Shown in pieces: positions 8,121 through 17,608 of a DNA stretch of 64,000 bases (the first letter of the stretch is position 1; each line of letters opens with the position of its first letter). The stretch lies in the NCBI GenBank assembly GCA_035967665.1, contig JAYWLB010000041.1, positions 124,001 through 188,000 of the forward strand, in the 5' to 3' direction. The notes beneath the pieces were generated by a model. It was not told where the DNA came from. It searched no databases and was given only the letters and a program-made list of their open reading frames with translations. A program made the position numbers and the translations under genes. The stretch is from Arctic95D-9 sp035967665. Its GTDB lineage: Bacteria; Verrucomicrobiota; Verrucomicrobiia; Verrucomicrobiales; DEV007.

Positions 8121-9533
8121 TTAATCCCCGTTTTTGAATATCGCTTCTCCCTCGCGTTTCCCGGAGGATTTGTCAACGCCTTGCCCCCGACGTCTCGATA
8201 CCAATTCACTGATCTCGCCGTAGTGCGAAACGATATTGGCCGGTTTTGCTTCACTTTCGAGAATGACGGATTCGACACGGGATTCAACCTCCTCAGAGAT
8301 GTCCCTGTGTTGAGACTCCCGCCAAACGCTGAAACAGCGCCTCAGCAGCTCTTTGCCCGGAACACTCCGGCGAAGCAATCTCACAAGCCCTGAACGCGAG
8401 TGTTCGCCCCACACCGCGCCACCACTCGAGATCAACCCGCGATCCATCAAATCGCTGCCCGGCGCGAGCGAAGAGGCGGATCGCCATGCCCAGAGGCCGA
8501 CAAAGATGAGCATCCCGAGAAAAAAACCGTGGAGCCGGTGACGGCGAATCAGCTTCATCGCCCCGCCCGTCTCACGGGTTCCGTGAATCGTTTCATCAAA
8601 AACGACGTCGGTTTTTCCACCGAGCAGCCAGAGCAAAAACCCGGCATCCCCGGCGTCATGCAACGCCTCATTGCTGACAAAAAAGCTGTCCGTCGCAAAA
8701 ACGACACTACCCTTTCCCCACTTCCGCTCAATCACGACCGGTGCCTGCTTCACTCGAAGGACTTTTCTCCAGGCATCCCCGTCCGGTTCAGCCCGGTACT
8801 GAGATCGCCATCTCGGAGGATTCTCAAGCAGCGCATCTTTACGATACGATTTTCCGGTTTGGGTTCTCCATCCCCTCTCCGGTCTCTCAAACTCATCGGG
8901 TGCAGCGATATCAAACTCCAGCTCGTCGGTAAGCCGGGGACCTTCCATCGATACAATCAGCTCTTCGATTCTCCGAAGCTCATCATCATCATCCTCATCT
9001 CCGCCACTCAGATCTTTATCCCCGGCTTCGCCCTTCGTCTCTCCTTTCTCTGATGCTTTCTCAGGCCGCTCCTGGTTCCTCTTTTTCCGCGAGGCCTCGT
9101 CCCGCAGTTGCCTCCGGCGTTCGATCCAATCGTCTTCTTCGGGACGATAAACCTCTGGAACCAGTCCGGGATTCATCGCAATGACGAGACGTGCACCGCC
9201 CTTTACCGCCTCGAGCACCGGCGAATTTTCAGGAGCCCGAAGATTCTCCAAACTCTCTCTCGGATATCCCAGTAACAACAAGACTGAATCCTCATCAAGA
9301 CTCCTGAGGGAATTCAAATGCTTAATATTGCGCCGAACCTCAACGCCCTCCATCGCCTCAAGCGATTCATAAAAGACACTGGTACCCAATGGGTCAGGAC
9401 GGAAACTCGCGTAGTGCGGATAGATCCCCCCTTCAGCAAAACGCTTCTCCAGAATAGCCGTAAACCCGGCAATCAGGAGAACGCCCAGGACTGTCAATCC
9501 TGCGAGAATGATATTTTTTCGATTCAACATCAC
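8121..9533 (-). CDS. DUF4350 membrane protein
   Basis: 470 residues with membrane segments at about 7-27 and 335-352. The start of the exported part, with YASFRPDPLGTSVFYESL, is the hallmark of DUF4350; LLLGYP and RLVIAMNPGLVPE are its Rossmann-like core. A highly charged insert (Lys/Glu then DDDDE near 140-190) interrupts the domain. DUF4350 proteins usually sit with DUF4129 proteins and MoxR/DUF58 genes; here the DUF4129-like gene overlaps its start by 4 bases, indicating coupled translation. Role unknown, probably envelope-associated. Confidence 0.75.
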   Translation of the reverse strand: MMLNRKNIILAGLTVLGVLLIAGFTAILEKRFAEGGIYPHYASFRPDPLGTSVFYESLEAMEGVEVRRNIKHLNSLRSLDEDSVLLLLGYPRESLENLRAPENSPVLEAVKGGARLVIAMNPGLVPEVYRPEEDDWIERRRQLRDEASRKKRNQERPEKASEKGETKGEAGDKDLSGGDEDDDDELRRIEELIVSMEGPRLTDELEFDIAAPDEFERPERGWRTQTGKSYRKDALLENPPRWRSQYRAEPDGDAWRKVLRVKQAPVVIERKWGKGSVVFATDSFFVSNEALHDAGDAGFLLWLLGGKTDVVFDETIHGTRETGGAMKLIRRHRLHGFFLGMLIFVGLWAWRSASSLAPGSDLMDRGLISSGGAVWGEHSRSGLVRLLRRSVPGKELLRRCFSVWRESQHRDISEEVESRVESVILESEAKPANIVSHYGEISELVSRRRGQGVDKSSGKREGEAIFKNGD

Positions 9534-11269
9534 TGTCCGGTCACGACCATGGTTGCCCCTTCTCCTGTCTTTCCGCGTAACTCCCGCTTTGCCTCCTTCA
9601 CTATCTTCTCGTGATTACCGAGAAACACCTCCACTTCCGCTTCACTCAATTCGTGTGTCCCGTACCAGCTGCGCTCAAACTGCCTCACATTCTCATCAAA
9701 AGCCGGGATCAGGTCCCCCTTTCGGCGCAACCTCCGCTCCAGTTCGCGCCGGTAATCACGGTTCGATTTAAATCGTGCAATCTTCAAAATCCGGCTCTCT
9801 CCCAACTGGGCGAGTGAAGCGAGAAAGAGAGCCCGCACCCCGAGCCGTCGATCACCACCGGCCAGTTGTTCTCTCGCGAGTTTCATCCACTCATTCTCCG
9901 GCAACTGCGAAGCTATGATATCCTCACTCTCCAAATCAACGAATCCGCCGACACCCTCGTCATCAACTTCCACAGGTGCTTCAGAGCGATGCTTACGATA
10001 GAGAGCGACAAAAACCCACACGATCAATCCGAGAACGATCAAGACGAGAGCGAGAGACATCGTCGAACCGATCTCCTTGAAAAATTTGATATTCTCCGTC
10101 TTGTCGGCATTTCCCGTCCCCGACTGGTTATTCATCAGTTTCTCGATCCAATCCTCAATCAGCTCGCCCAAGGCCTCCACCAGTTCCCGGGTCGATTCAG
10201 CAACCTCTTGCAATCGACTCGCAAGCCAGGACTGTTCCGCGCTTCGTTCTGCTTCAAGCACTTCCCGCCTGGGAAGCTGCCACTGATACTTTTTCTGTTC
10301 CAGGGTCGTTGAGATAGCCTCCCCCAGCTCAGACGATTGACGCTCCACCGCATCCTCAGAAGAAACAGCCCCGGCACTCAGAACAAAAGAAAACACTAAC
10401 ACAATACTTAGAACACTGCTTTTCAACTGACTCTGCCGGAGACTGCCCGCCTCGGCGAGGCGGCTCAGTAAATCCTCACCCGTGCTGCGGGTTCGAGCCT
10501 GAAAACATCTGATCGTGTAGGCGGCCTTGATGAGCGGAGCGACAGCGAGGTAGGTCAATAAAAGTGATCCCAGAAAAAACGTCGTATTCGTAGTCGCCGC
10601 GATCGGGCTCATTGTAAAAACACTGTCGATTCCGAAAATCGCCTTGGCGAAAGTCGGAACCAGAATCGCCGTTCCAACCACATTCACCCACATGAACAAC
10701 GAGACGACTCCCAGAACGATAAGAACGCCATGATTCTGGGCCCATTGATAGGCAGAGAGCCGCAAACTTTCGCTCCAAAGACTTCGCAACGCCCCCTCAG
10801 CAGCTTCCCCCCGGAATGCGAGGACGCTCAAATTCTCACGTGCCGCGATGATCCACCCCAGTGGCACCACCGTCACCAGTCCAAAAAGGAGAAGTGGACC
10901 TTGAATCGAATGCAGAAACAACAACGCGGCAACCCTGCGAAATCTCAGCCCCGTTCTGACAGTATCCTCAGATTGCGGACTCAGCTTGTTCCAGAGTCCT
11001 TCACAAAAACGAGCCTGACACATCCTCATCCAGACATAGAGAAGAACCATAATTCCGGCAACAAAGGCGGCGTCCTCCCTCGCTAATCCGCTGCGACTCA
11101 TGTCAGCAGTGAAATAGAGCATACCAATCACGAAGGGAATCGTTCCGAAATAGAAATGCCAATAGAGCTTCAAATCAATTTCCCTCAGGAGACAGAACGC
11201 CTCCTCCAAAACCTGAATGGCTCCGCTTTCGTTTTCTGAACGACGTTTTCTACGACTCGATTTCCTCAT
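9530..11269 (-). CDS. Multi-span membrane protein, DUF4129-like C-terminus
   Basis: The ATG at 11269 is chosen because GGGAG lies about 8 bases before it; the longer frame would need a TTG. The product (about 579 residues) has several spans in its N-terminal half (around 45-65, 70-90, 115-145, 185-215, 225-255, 290-305), a helical loop, a further span near 410, and a C-terminal soluble part with LAREQLAGGDRRLGVRALFL and YRRELERR, the DUF4129 pattern. It overlaps the DUF4350 gene by 4 bases. Function unknown; context suggests an envelope or membrane-remodelling complex. Confidence 0.65.
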   Translation of the reverse strand: MRKSSRRKRRSENESGAIQVLEEAFCLLREIDLKLYWHFYFGTIPFVIGMLYFTADMSRSGLAREDAAFVAGIMVLLYVWMRMCQARFCEGLWNKLSPQSEDTVRTGLRFRRVAALLFLHSIQGPLLLFGLVTVVPLGWIIAARENLSVLAFRGEAAEGALRSLWSESLRLSAYQWAQNHGVLIVLGVVSLFMWVNVVGTAILVPTFAKAIFGIDSVFTMSPIAATTNTTFFLGSLLLTYLAVAPLIKAAYTIRCFQARTRSTGEDLLSRLAEAGSLRQSQLKSSVLSIVLVFSFVLSAGAVSSEDAVERQSSELGEAISTTLEQKKYQWQLPRREVLEAERSAEQSWLASRLQEVAESTRELVEALGELIEDWIEKLMNNQSGTGNADKTENIKFFKEIGSTMSLALVLIVLGLIVWVFVALYRKHRSEAPVEVDDEGVGGFVDLESEDIIASQLPENEWMKLAREQLAGGDRRLGVRALFLASLAQLGESRILKIARFKSNRDYRRELERRLRRKGDLIPAFDENVRQFERSWYGTHELSEAEVEVFLGNHEKIVKEAKRELRGKTGEGATMVVTGQ

Positions 11270-11274
11270 CGCTA

Positions 11275-11586
11275 CTACTCCCAAATCGTCCCGTCGTGAA
11301 ATTCATCCGGCAAATCGCTCAGAAAACCGGAAGTGTAATAGAACGCAAGCCAGCAAAGTATTAAAGCCACTGCCAATTGCAGTACCGCCCAAAAGGGAAA
11401 ATGCTTCTTCGTTCTCTCTTTCCTGACAACGTCCGCCTCATCGCTGAGACAGGAAGCACAAATCATCCTCCCCTCATGCTCGGTAATGCATTCGGGGCAA
11501 TAAAAGTCAGAGCACTGCGGACACCGTGCTGCAGCGGGCCTCCCGGGATGCAGGGCGCAAAGCGTTTTCGAAAGCCCCTTACTCAT
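11275..11586 (-). CDS. Small membrane protein with B-box-like zinc finger
   Basis: 103 residues. The N-terminal part carries C-x2-H spaced Cys/His residues (CALHPGRPAAARCPQC, CPEC, CASC), resembling the B-box zinc fingers found at the N-terminus of bacterial membrane proteins. A single span follows at about 70-90 (FWAVLQLAVALILCWLAFYY). It sits between the 352-residue membrane gene, which it overlaps by 8 bases, and the DUF4129-like gene 5 bases on. Likely a cytoplasmic-side adaptor for its operon partners; that is inference. Confidence 0.65.
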   Translation of the reverse strand: MSKGLSKTLCALHPGRPAAARCPQCSDFYCPECITEHEGRMICASCLSDEADVVRKERTKKHFPFWAVLQLAVALILCWLAFYYTSGFLSDLPDEFHDGTIWE

Positions 11587-12637
11587 CTCCGCCTTCAGTT
11601 ACGCTCTTCCCGCCGGCTCCATGTGCCATCTCACCGGAGCGTTTGATCTGGCTGGACCATTTCATGGTCTTGAAAATTCCCACGATCGATACGACGAAAA
11701 ATCCCAGTCCAAGCAAAAGAAAAGCGCCGTAACCGACCATACCACCTTCCGAAGCCACCGCTGTGTATGCCTCGAGAGGCCCGGTGATGCCGATGGTGTA
11801 GGCAGGATTCTGAGTCGCCACAATCAGAAAATAGACCGCTCCGGAACCCAGAAAAAGAAACAACAATCCAAGCAGACACCACAAGCCGATTCGAATTGGC
11901 TCCGGCGTCGGCTTCCTCACAGAACCGATCAGGGAAAAAGTAAGCAATAAACTCACTCCTAAAATTAAAACGAGGAGCACCCCTGTCGTCACGACGCTTT
12001 CAAGATGCAGTGCAGCCAGCGCAACGAGCCCGAATATCGCAAACCCGATGAAGGTCGGGATCGTCAGTCTGCCGATCTGGAAGAAATCACGTGTCCCCGA
12101 AGCAGTCGCAGCAACAACCGAGTCGCCCCCCGGACCCGCGGTCGGTTCATCGAGCCCTTTCTGGCTTTCACGGATCCGGCTATCTAACTGATCAACAATC
12201 TCCTTCGCGCGATGATACCGGTTCAAAGGCCTGAGCCTTTCCCGGGAGATCGATGTCCTTATCTCACAAACGCAGGTTGGACCCAAAATCAAATGCCGCA
12301 AAAGGAGAGCCAGCGACAGAAGTGAACCAATCGTCAACACGGACACCACGATCGCAAGCCCCGTGTTGTAATCATCAATCAAACCTAGAATCAAGGCGAT
12401 GACGGCGGAGAAGAAAACAAAGCCTCCGCCATAGAGAATCCCTTTTCCGAGCCGCGAAGTCCTCGCAATCGAGAGCGCTTGAATCTCCGAATATTTGTAG
12501 CGCTTGTATTCCTCGCTCAGGGGAATGAGAAGTCCGCGCCCCCTCACATAAACAAGATGATCCGCACCCTTCCAAAGACTGGAAAGTCCCCAAAGCTCTT
12601 TAGCCAAACGCTCATAACTGTCGAATGAAGCACTCAA
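11579..12637 (-). CDS. Unknown multi-span membrane protein
   Basis: 352 residues, first gene of the five-gene operon that ends with the acyltransferase. The N-terminus is soluble (ADHLVYVRGRGLLIPLSEEYKRYKY, possibly a PH-like strand pattern). Paired spans follow at about 70-115, then a cytoplasmic segment, then four or more spans from about 190 to 330. I do not recognise the family. The tight spacing of all five genes argues for one envelope function. Confidence 0.6.
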   Translation of the reverse strand: MSASFDSYERLAKELWGLSSLWKGADHLVYVRGRGLLIPLSEEYKRYKYSEIQALSIARTSRLGKGILYGGGFVFFSAVIALILGLIDDYNTGLAIVVSVLTIGSLLSLALLLRHLILGPTCVCEIRTSISRERLRPLNRYHRAKEIVDQLDSRIRESQKGLDEPTAGPGGDSVVAATASGTRDFFQIGRLTIPTFIGFAIFGLVALAALHLESVVTTGVLLVLILGVSLLLTFSLIGSVRKPTPEPIRIGLWCLLGLLFLFLGSGAVYFLIVATQNPAYTIGITGPLEAYTAVASEGGMVGYGAFLLLGLGFFVVSIVGIFKTMKWSSQIKRSGEMAHGAGGKSVTEGGDE

Positions 12638-12726
12638 ATTATATGAGTGAAGTATGAGGCAAACGAAGCTGCGGGCAAGCTTCCTAAGCTAAAAATTACC
12701 GCAAAACTTATCCGGCAGGAAAGCGA

Positions 12727-13515
12727 TCACGTGCTCTCACAATGAAATGGATAAGCAGCCATCATGATCGCCATATCCCTCACCGTCCGCGCCAATCCGA
12801 CAAAAACCGCTCTCGCCACGAGATGGTGCCCAACGTTCAACTCAGCAAGATACGGAACTTCCATGAGCCGGGGTAAATTCATCAAAGTGATTCCATGACC
12901 GGCGTTGATTTGCAGCCCCCTGCTATGCCCCAGCAGCGCGGCCGACTTGAGTAATCCGAGTTCAGCTTCACCGCCGGGAGCGGAGGCATTGGCGAAAGCC
13001 CCCGTATGAAGCTCGATCATATCCGCCCCCATCGCCGCAGCCGCCTCGACCTGTTGCAGCTCAGGATCGATGAAAAGGCTCACCTTCGTTCCCTGCTCCT
13101 GAAGAGTCTTCACTGTCATCGCGAGCGAAGAATCTGCGTTCACCACATCAAGCCCGCCTTCAGTCGTGACCTCTTCACGGTTCTCCGGCACGAGACAGAC
13201 AAAATCGGGTTTCACCTCGAGTGCTACTTTCAAAATCTCAGGGGTATTCCCCATCTCAAGATTCAATTTGGTATGAATCCCCTCCTTTAGTTCGAAGACA
13301 TCCCTGTCTTGAATGTGACGTCGATCCGCCCGCAGATGAACCGTAATCGAATCGGCACCCGCTGCCTCCACCTCATGAGCAGCAGCAAGGATCGATGGCT
13401 CTTCGTTATGCGCGCCGGGCATTGAAGAATACCGGGCCTGCCGCAGCGTCGCAACGTGGTCAATATTCACACCGAGCTTTAAAACTCGCTGAGGAAGGGT
13501 GGCTGAATCGTTCAT
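12727..13515 (-). CDS. pdxJ: Pyridoxine 5'-phosphate synthase
   Basis: 262 residues, normal for PdxJ. LGVNIDHVATLRQAR near the start, DSITVHLRADRRHIQD, CLVPENREE-TTEGGLDV and INAGHGI are the conserved PdxJ TIM-barrel blocks. The enzyme condenses 1-deoxy-xylulose 5-phosphate with 3-amino-2-oxopropyl phosphate to give pyridoxine 5'-phosphate in the DXP-dependent vitamin B6 route. The gene stands alone between an intrinsic terminator upstream and the envelope operon downstream. Confident call. Confidence 0.97.
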   Translation of the reverse strand: MNDSATLPQRVLKLGVNIDHVATLRQARYSSMPGAHNEEPSILAAAHEVEAAGADSITVHLRADRRHIQDRDVFELKEGIHTKLNLEMGNTPEILKVALEVKPDFVCLVPENREEVTTEGGLDVVNADSSLAMTVKTLQEQGTKVSLFIDPELQQVEAAAAMGADMIELHTGAFANASAPGGEAELGLLKSAALLGHSRGLQINAGHGITLMNLPRLMEVPYLAELNVGHHLVARAVFVGLARTVRDMAIMMAAYPFHCEST

Positions 13516-13549
13516 ATCTTAGTTTAATAGGCAAAATTCAATAGGACAC

Positions 13550-13587
13550 AAAAAAGCGGCACCGATCACCGGACGCCGCATTTTTTT
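13550..13587 (-). terminator. Intrinsic terminator after the L,D-transpeptidase gene
   Basis: GCGGC (13556-13560) pairs with GCCGC (13575-13579), flanked by A6 on one side and T7 on the other. On the minus strand it gives a GC hairpin followed by a U-run 35 bases after the transpeptidase stop. Its symmetry would also work on the plus strand. Confidence 0.75.
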
Positions 13588-13621
13588 CAGTCGCGCCCGG
13601 AGACGCTACCACAGTAGCATC

Positions 13622-14776
13622 TTAGTGCTTGATCGTTACCGAAGTGCCGACACCTACTTTAGAATAAATAAGGGGCTGAATTGCAGGGGGAACACGAATA
13701 CATCCGTGGCTCGCAGGATACCCGGGCACATAACCGATGTGCATTCCGATCCCACCGTTAATTCTCATCCAGTAAGGCATCTCCGCCCCGATAAAACGTG
13801 AACCTCCACTCGGGCGGCTGCGGCTGTCGCCACTGCTGCTAACCGTTGAACCGCTGGAATTCACCCAGTGTCCATAAAGCGTGGAACGCTTCGCGACGAG
13901 CTTCTCCTTGATACGGAAAGTTCCGGGAGAAGTGCTGTGGCCTGATTTTCCTGTAGACACCTGAGTCTCAATCACAAGCTCATCATGCCCGCCAACCGAT
14001 CGGTAGACCCGGGCGCGCTGCTCGCTGATATCGATTTCGATCTTCGCATTGGAAGGATCCAAAGAGGGAAGGAGACGCTGATTCACCTCAATAAAATGTC
14101 CCTCGCTCTTGTACTGACTCGGAGTGTTCACTGAAAGGCGTGAGAAGAAACCGCCTCCGCCTCTGCGAGTTGCCACTGCAGCCACTTCGTTGGATTCACG
14201 ATTCTCACGGTCGAGTGCCGCCTTGCGCTTCGCCGCAATTTTGGCGGCGCGGGCTCTTTCCTTTTCCTCTTTTGCCTCTGCAAGCTTCTGTTTGCGCTCA
14301 GCTTCTGCAGTTGCTTTGTCTTTAAGTTTTTGCTCAGCAAGCGCCTTCTTCTCTGCCTCTTCGGCACGCTTCGCTGCTTCCTCCTCTTTCTTAGCCTCGG
14401 CAAGCTTGCGGGCCTCAGCTTCTTCCGCCCGTTTCTGAGCCGCTTCCTCTTTCTTCTTCGCAGCGGCAAGTTTGCGTGCTTCGAGCGCGTCGGCTTTTTC
14501 CTTAGCGGCTTCCTCTTTCGCTTTCTCGGCCAACCTGGCTTCCTTTTCTTTCGCTGCTACCGCCTTCGCTTCTTCACGCTTTTTCCTGGCTTCCTCCATC
14601 CGCGTAGCCCAATCAGATTTCTCTTCCGTTTTCACAGAAGTCTTTTTGGACTTTTCAGAATCGCCTGTTGCAGCAGGACGTGAGAACAATGCAGCTTCCT
14701 GATCGACTGAACAGGAGCTCAGCGCGAGAGCACTGAAAGTGGCGATAAATACTACCCCGAGTAGATTTGATTTCAT
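13622..14776 (-). CDS. L,D-transpeptidase lipoprotein with TolA-like helical linker
   Basis: The start at 14776 is preferred to 14821 because it places a signal with lipobox ALSSC at the N-terminus. The Cys-anchored protein has a long Ala/Lys/Glu coiled linker (about 45-200), then a YkuD domain: INQRLLPSLDPSNAKIEIDI, YGHWVNSSGS, and the catalytic block MHIGYVPGYPASHGCIRVP, with HGC-R containing the nucleophilic Cys. It should form 3-3 cross-links in peptidoglycan or attach proteins to it; the linker would span the periplasm from the membrane anchor to the wall. Monocistronic. Confidence 0.9.
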   Translation of the reverse strand: MKSNLLGVVFIATFSALALSSCSVDQEAALFSRPAATGDSEKSKKTSVKTEEKSDWATRMEEARKKREEAKAVAAKEKEARLAEKAKEEAAKEKADALEARKLAAAKKKEEAAQKRAEEAEARKLAEAKKEEEAAKRAEEAEKKALAEQKLKDKATAEAERKQKLAEAKEEKERARAAKIAAKRKAALDRENRESNEVAAVATRRGGGGFFSRLSVNTPSQYKSEGHFIEVNQRLLPSLDPSNAKIEIDISEQRARVYRSVGGHDELVIETQVSTGKSGHSTSPGTFRIKEKLVAKRSTLYGHWVNSSGSTVSSSGDSRSRPSGGSRFIGAEMPYWMRINGGIGMHIGYVPGYPASHGCIRVPPAIQPLIYSKVGVGTSVTIKH

Positions 14777-15066
14777 GAGAGTGGACAGAAATTGAAGACC
14801 ACCAAGAATCCGCTCTTTCAACGTTCCGTCAATTTCTTAGTGAAAAAATCGCCTAATTTTTCCACCGCAAAAACGTGCCCTGTTTTTCTGAATTACCAGT
14901 GAAGAATCAGAATTTTCAGAAATCGGAAAACCGCATCAAGGTCCTCTCCCGACGTTCACTCTTTAAGAATCAAAGCATTCGAATCAGGCAGCGAAGGGCC
15001 GTCATCGAATAAGCCGGAACACTCAGCCGGGGAGCCGCTGCAAAGGTCTCCCTTCGACACTCTCGA

Positions 15067-17004
15067 CTACAGGGAAGATGTCTCCGTAGCTCCAGTCTCC
15101 GGCGCAGTGCCGGTTCCCTCTTCCGGGAGAATGTGATCGATCAGCCGCTGAATCCCGTCTCCGGCGAATTCGCTCTGAGGATAGATCTGTCGGGCGGTGA
15201 GAAACCAGGCCAGACTGGACCCGTGTTGATTCCGCGCCTCCTGATTTTCGGCATTTTTCAACGCTTTCACGAAAGTGGCGACGTCCGTAGCGAGATCCGA
15301 TCGCTTCGCACTCAAATCGACATCGTCGGGGAATTTCTGAAAAGTATGTTCAACAATCTCCCAGGCGGCGTGATCGTTCCCCGCTTTCTTCAAAGTTTCA
15401 GCCTGCTTGAGAACTGTCTCGATTTCCTGAATGTTGCCGACAATCTGATTGAGAGCCTCCTGGCGATCCGTGTCGTCCACCGTCGCGGCGATGAAGCGCG
15501 CTTTGTTATCAAAAATCTGACGATAGCTGCGCGTTCCCAGAAGCCGGTCAAACTCCAATTTAGCCTGCTGCTGCACATCCGCCGAATCGGCAATGAGATT
15601 GAACTGCTCCGCGAGGAGCGGATTGGTCGGCCAGATCATTGCCGCGGCCTGAATGTTTTCCTCGTATTTTTCCTCATCTCCCTGAAGCGCCGCATTCTTG
15701 GCTGCCCGAATCCTCATGTTGCTGGTGAGCCGAGCGGTCCCGATCGCAGCGGTGGGCTTGGAATAATCGAAGTCGCCGGCCTGCGTTTTCATTTCATTGA
15801 CCAACTCTTCAGCGAGAGTGTAGTCCTTCACCTCGATCGCGTTGATCAGCTGAAACGCATTCTGGGCATAGCCAAGCACCTCACGCTTGCGCTCTCTTGG
15901 AACACTCTGCACAGCAGGCAGGTGTTCACCGGTGACAAAGGCCTGCTGCAGCTGCCGCATCGCCCCGTCGACCTCTTTTGAATCGAGAAGGAATTGAAAA
16001 GATTCCACAGACTGGTTCGTATCGCGAATCGCCTCGTTGGCGAATGCATCGAGAGTCGTAATCGTCGGATTGAAACCAATCGTTTTACTGAAAGACTGCT
16101 CAACCTCGGACCCTTCCTCGAACTGGAGACGTCCCGCACCGTCCTTAAAAAATTCAGTGTAGAACCGTGCTCCCATCACGACGTGTTCGAAGCGACGTTG
16201 CATAAAGAACTGCACGATGAGCGCCTGAAATTCCAGCTTCGCCTCCACCTCGGAAAGCTCCATCTTCGCCTTGTTCGCCACTCTGGTCGCCTCCACCTCG
16301 GCGATTCGCTGAATGTAGCGCTGAATATGTCCTGCGTTCGCGGGATCCTCCACCGCCTGGCTTTCGCCGTTGGGATCATCACTCAGTTTGCGCTCCTTAT
16401 TTCCCGCGCTTCCTTTTCCCCATGTGTCGAAATTCCAGTCAAGACGCCGGCGCTGCTGCTCAAGCTGGGAATTGAGTTCCTTCAACTGCCCCACGGAACG
16501 CTGCGCCAGATAGACACGATAGACCGCATTGGCGAGAGACTCACAGAGGCGGGCATCCTGAGGAAAAGCAGCCGTTCTCTGCAACATCGCAACCGCACGG
16601 GGAAATTTCTGCCCGTCGCGATTGTGCGGAGAGAGCGTATCGAGGATATCGCGAATCGAATCCCGGTAAGCGATATCCTGCTCGGAAGTGGCCGCCTCAG
16701 CATTGAGGTATTTCTCGAAGCGGGCCCGGAAGACCCGGTTGTCATTCACATTGAAACTCTTCCCGTCGAACGCAAAGACATCTGTAGTCGGATCAAAGTA
16801 GGGCATGTCGTTGCCCGCCATTTGCTGATTCCCCTGCGGTTGACTCTGATTAACAATCGTCGTGTTATTCGACTGCGGGGCTCCGCCACCACCGCTGCCG
16901 CCGCCACCACCACCTGCAGGCGGAGTGTACACTTGCGCATTGGTTAGGTTGCCGGTAAGCAGCAACACGGACACGAGCAGAAAAATCCGGGTCAGTATCT
17001 TCAT
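15067..17004 (-). CDS. Exported helical-repeat protein of unknown function
   Basis: 645 residues with a clear signal peptide (hydrophobic 6-20, cleavage near NAQ). A Gly/Ser- and then Asn/Gln-rich stretch (30-65) is followed by a long mostly helical region consistent with TPR-like repeats, including EKYEENIQAAAMIWPTNPLL and DHAAWEIVEHTFQKFPDD. It probably acts in the periplasm or at the outer membrane as a scaffold. The 145-residue membrane protein is encoded 20 bases upstream on the same strand, so the two likely work together. The family is not one I can name. Confidence 0.6.
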   Translation of the reverse strand: MKILTRIFLLVSVLLLTGNLTNAQVYTPPAGGGGGGSGGGGAPQSNNTTIVNQSQPQGNQQMAGNDMPYFDPTTDVFAFDGKSFNVNDNRVFRARFEKYLNAEAATSEQDIAYRDSIRDILDTLSPHNRDGQKFPRAVAMLQRTAAFPQDARLCESLANAVYRVYLAQRSVGQLKELNSQLEQQRRRLDWNFDTWGKGSAGNKERKLSDDPNGESQAVEDPANAGHIQRYIQRIAEVEATRVANKAKMELSEVEAKLEFQALIVQFFMQRRFEHVVMGARFYTEFFKDGAGRLQFEEGSEVEQSFSKTIGFNPTITTLDAFANEAIRDTNQSVESFQFLLDSKEVDGAMRQLQQAFVTGEHLPAVQSVPRERKREVLGYAQNAFQLINAIEVKDYTLAEELVNEMKTQAGDFDYSKPTAAIGTARLTSNMRIRAAKNAALQGDEEKYEENIQAAAMIWPTNPLLAEQFNLIADSADVQQQAKLEFDRLLGTRSYRQIFDNKARFIAATVDDTDRQEALNQIVGNIQEIETVLKQAETLKKAGNDHAAWEIVEHTFQKFPDDVDLSAKRSDLATDVATFVKALKNAENQEARNQHGSSLAWFLTARQIYPQSEFAGDGIQRLIDHILPEEGTGTAPETGATETSSL

Positions 17005-17024
17005 AGTTTATGGGGGTTAGTCGG

Positions 17025-17462
17025 CTATTCGACCGATTCAGCAACAAGGGTTCCGTCGCGATCGACACGCACAACCATAGTCATCTCGGTGCCGCGCTCG
17101 ATATTCACGTTACTAAATTCTTCCGGCACTAAAACCGGCACGGGGATGGTATCCATTGAATCCGACGCTTCAAAACTGATCAAACGTCCCCGATCAGCCG
17201 TCCAGCGCAGCGTTTCTTCAACGCGTCCTTCAACTTGATAGACATTGCCCCTGAGACTGTTCGCGTTGTTGCGATAGGTTGTCAGATTGAGGGCTGAGAC
17301 ATTCCCCGAGACCCGCTTTTTGCCGCTTTCTCCGCCACCTCCAATGAGGCCCCCGGCAATCAACTTAATCAGCAAAGCCGCTATTACCAAAAATCCTATT
17401 ATCGCCACCGCGATTCCGGCGATTTGTCCCACATTGATTCCTGAGCTGGCTCTTCTTGGCAT
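17025..17462 (-). CDS. Single-span protein with small beta-rich domain
   Basis: 145 residues: short basic N-terminus, a membrane span at about 13-35 (GQIAGIAVAIIGFLVIAALL), a Gly-rich hinge (GGLIGGGGESG), then a beta-rich domain with NSLRGNVYQVEGRVEET and PVPVLVPEEFSNVNIERGTEM, a pattern resembling OB-fold or SH3-like barrels. It precedes the 645-residue exported protein by 20 bases, suggesting an envelope complex. No reaction can be assigned. Confidence 0.6.
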   Translation of the reverse strand: MPRRASSGINVGQIAGIAVAIIGFLVIAALLIKLIAGGLIGGGGESGKKRVSGNVSALNLTTYRNNANSLRGNVYQVEGRVEETLRWTADRGRLISFEASDSMDTIPVPVLVPEEFSNVNIERGTEMTMVVRVDRDGTLVAESVE

Positions 17463-17608
17463 GATGTTTCGATAATCGATTGCTAAACCTTTGGCAAGAT
17501 ATCACAGCATCTTTCCCATTAGGAGTAGAATCTATAACCACACAAAGCCAGTTAAGTGACAAAATCGCGAGACCGAAAATGACGAAATTGTAATAATTGA
17601 ATCAGCAA

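Noticed and set aside
15133..16947. Long plus-strand frames over the 645-residue exported protein
   Set aside because: No signal or domain; the minus-strand product has a signal peptide and a coherent repeat pattern.
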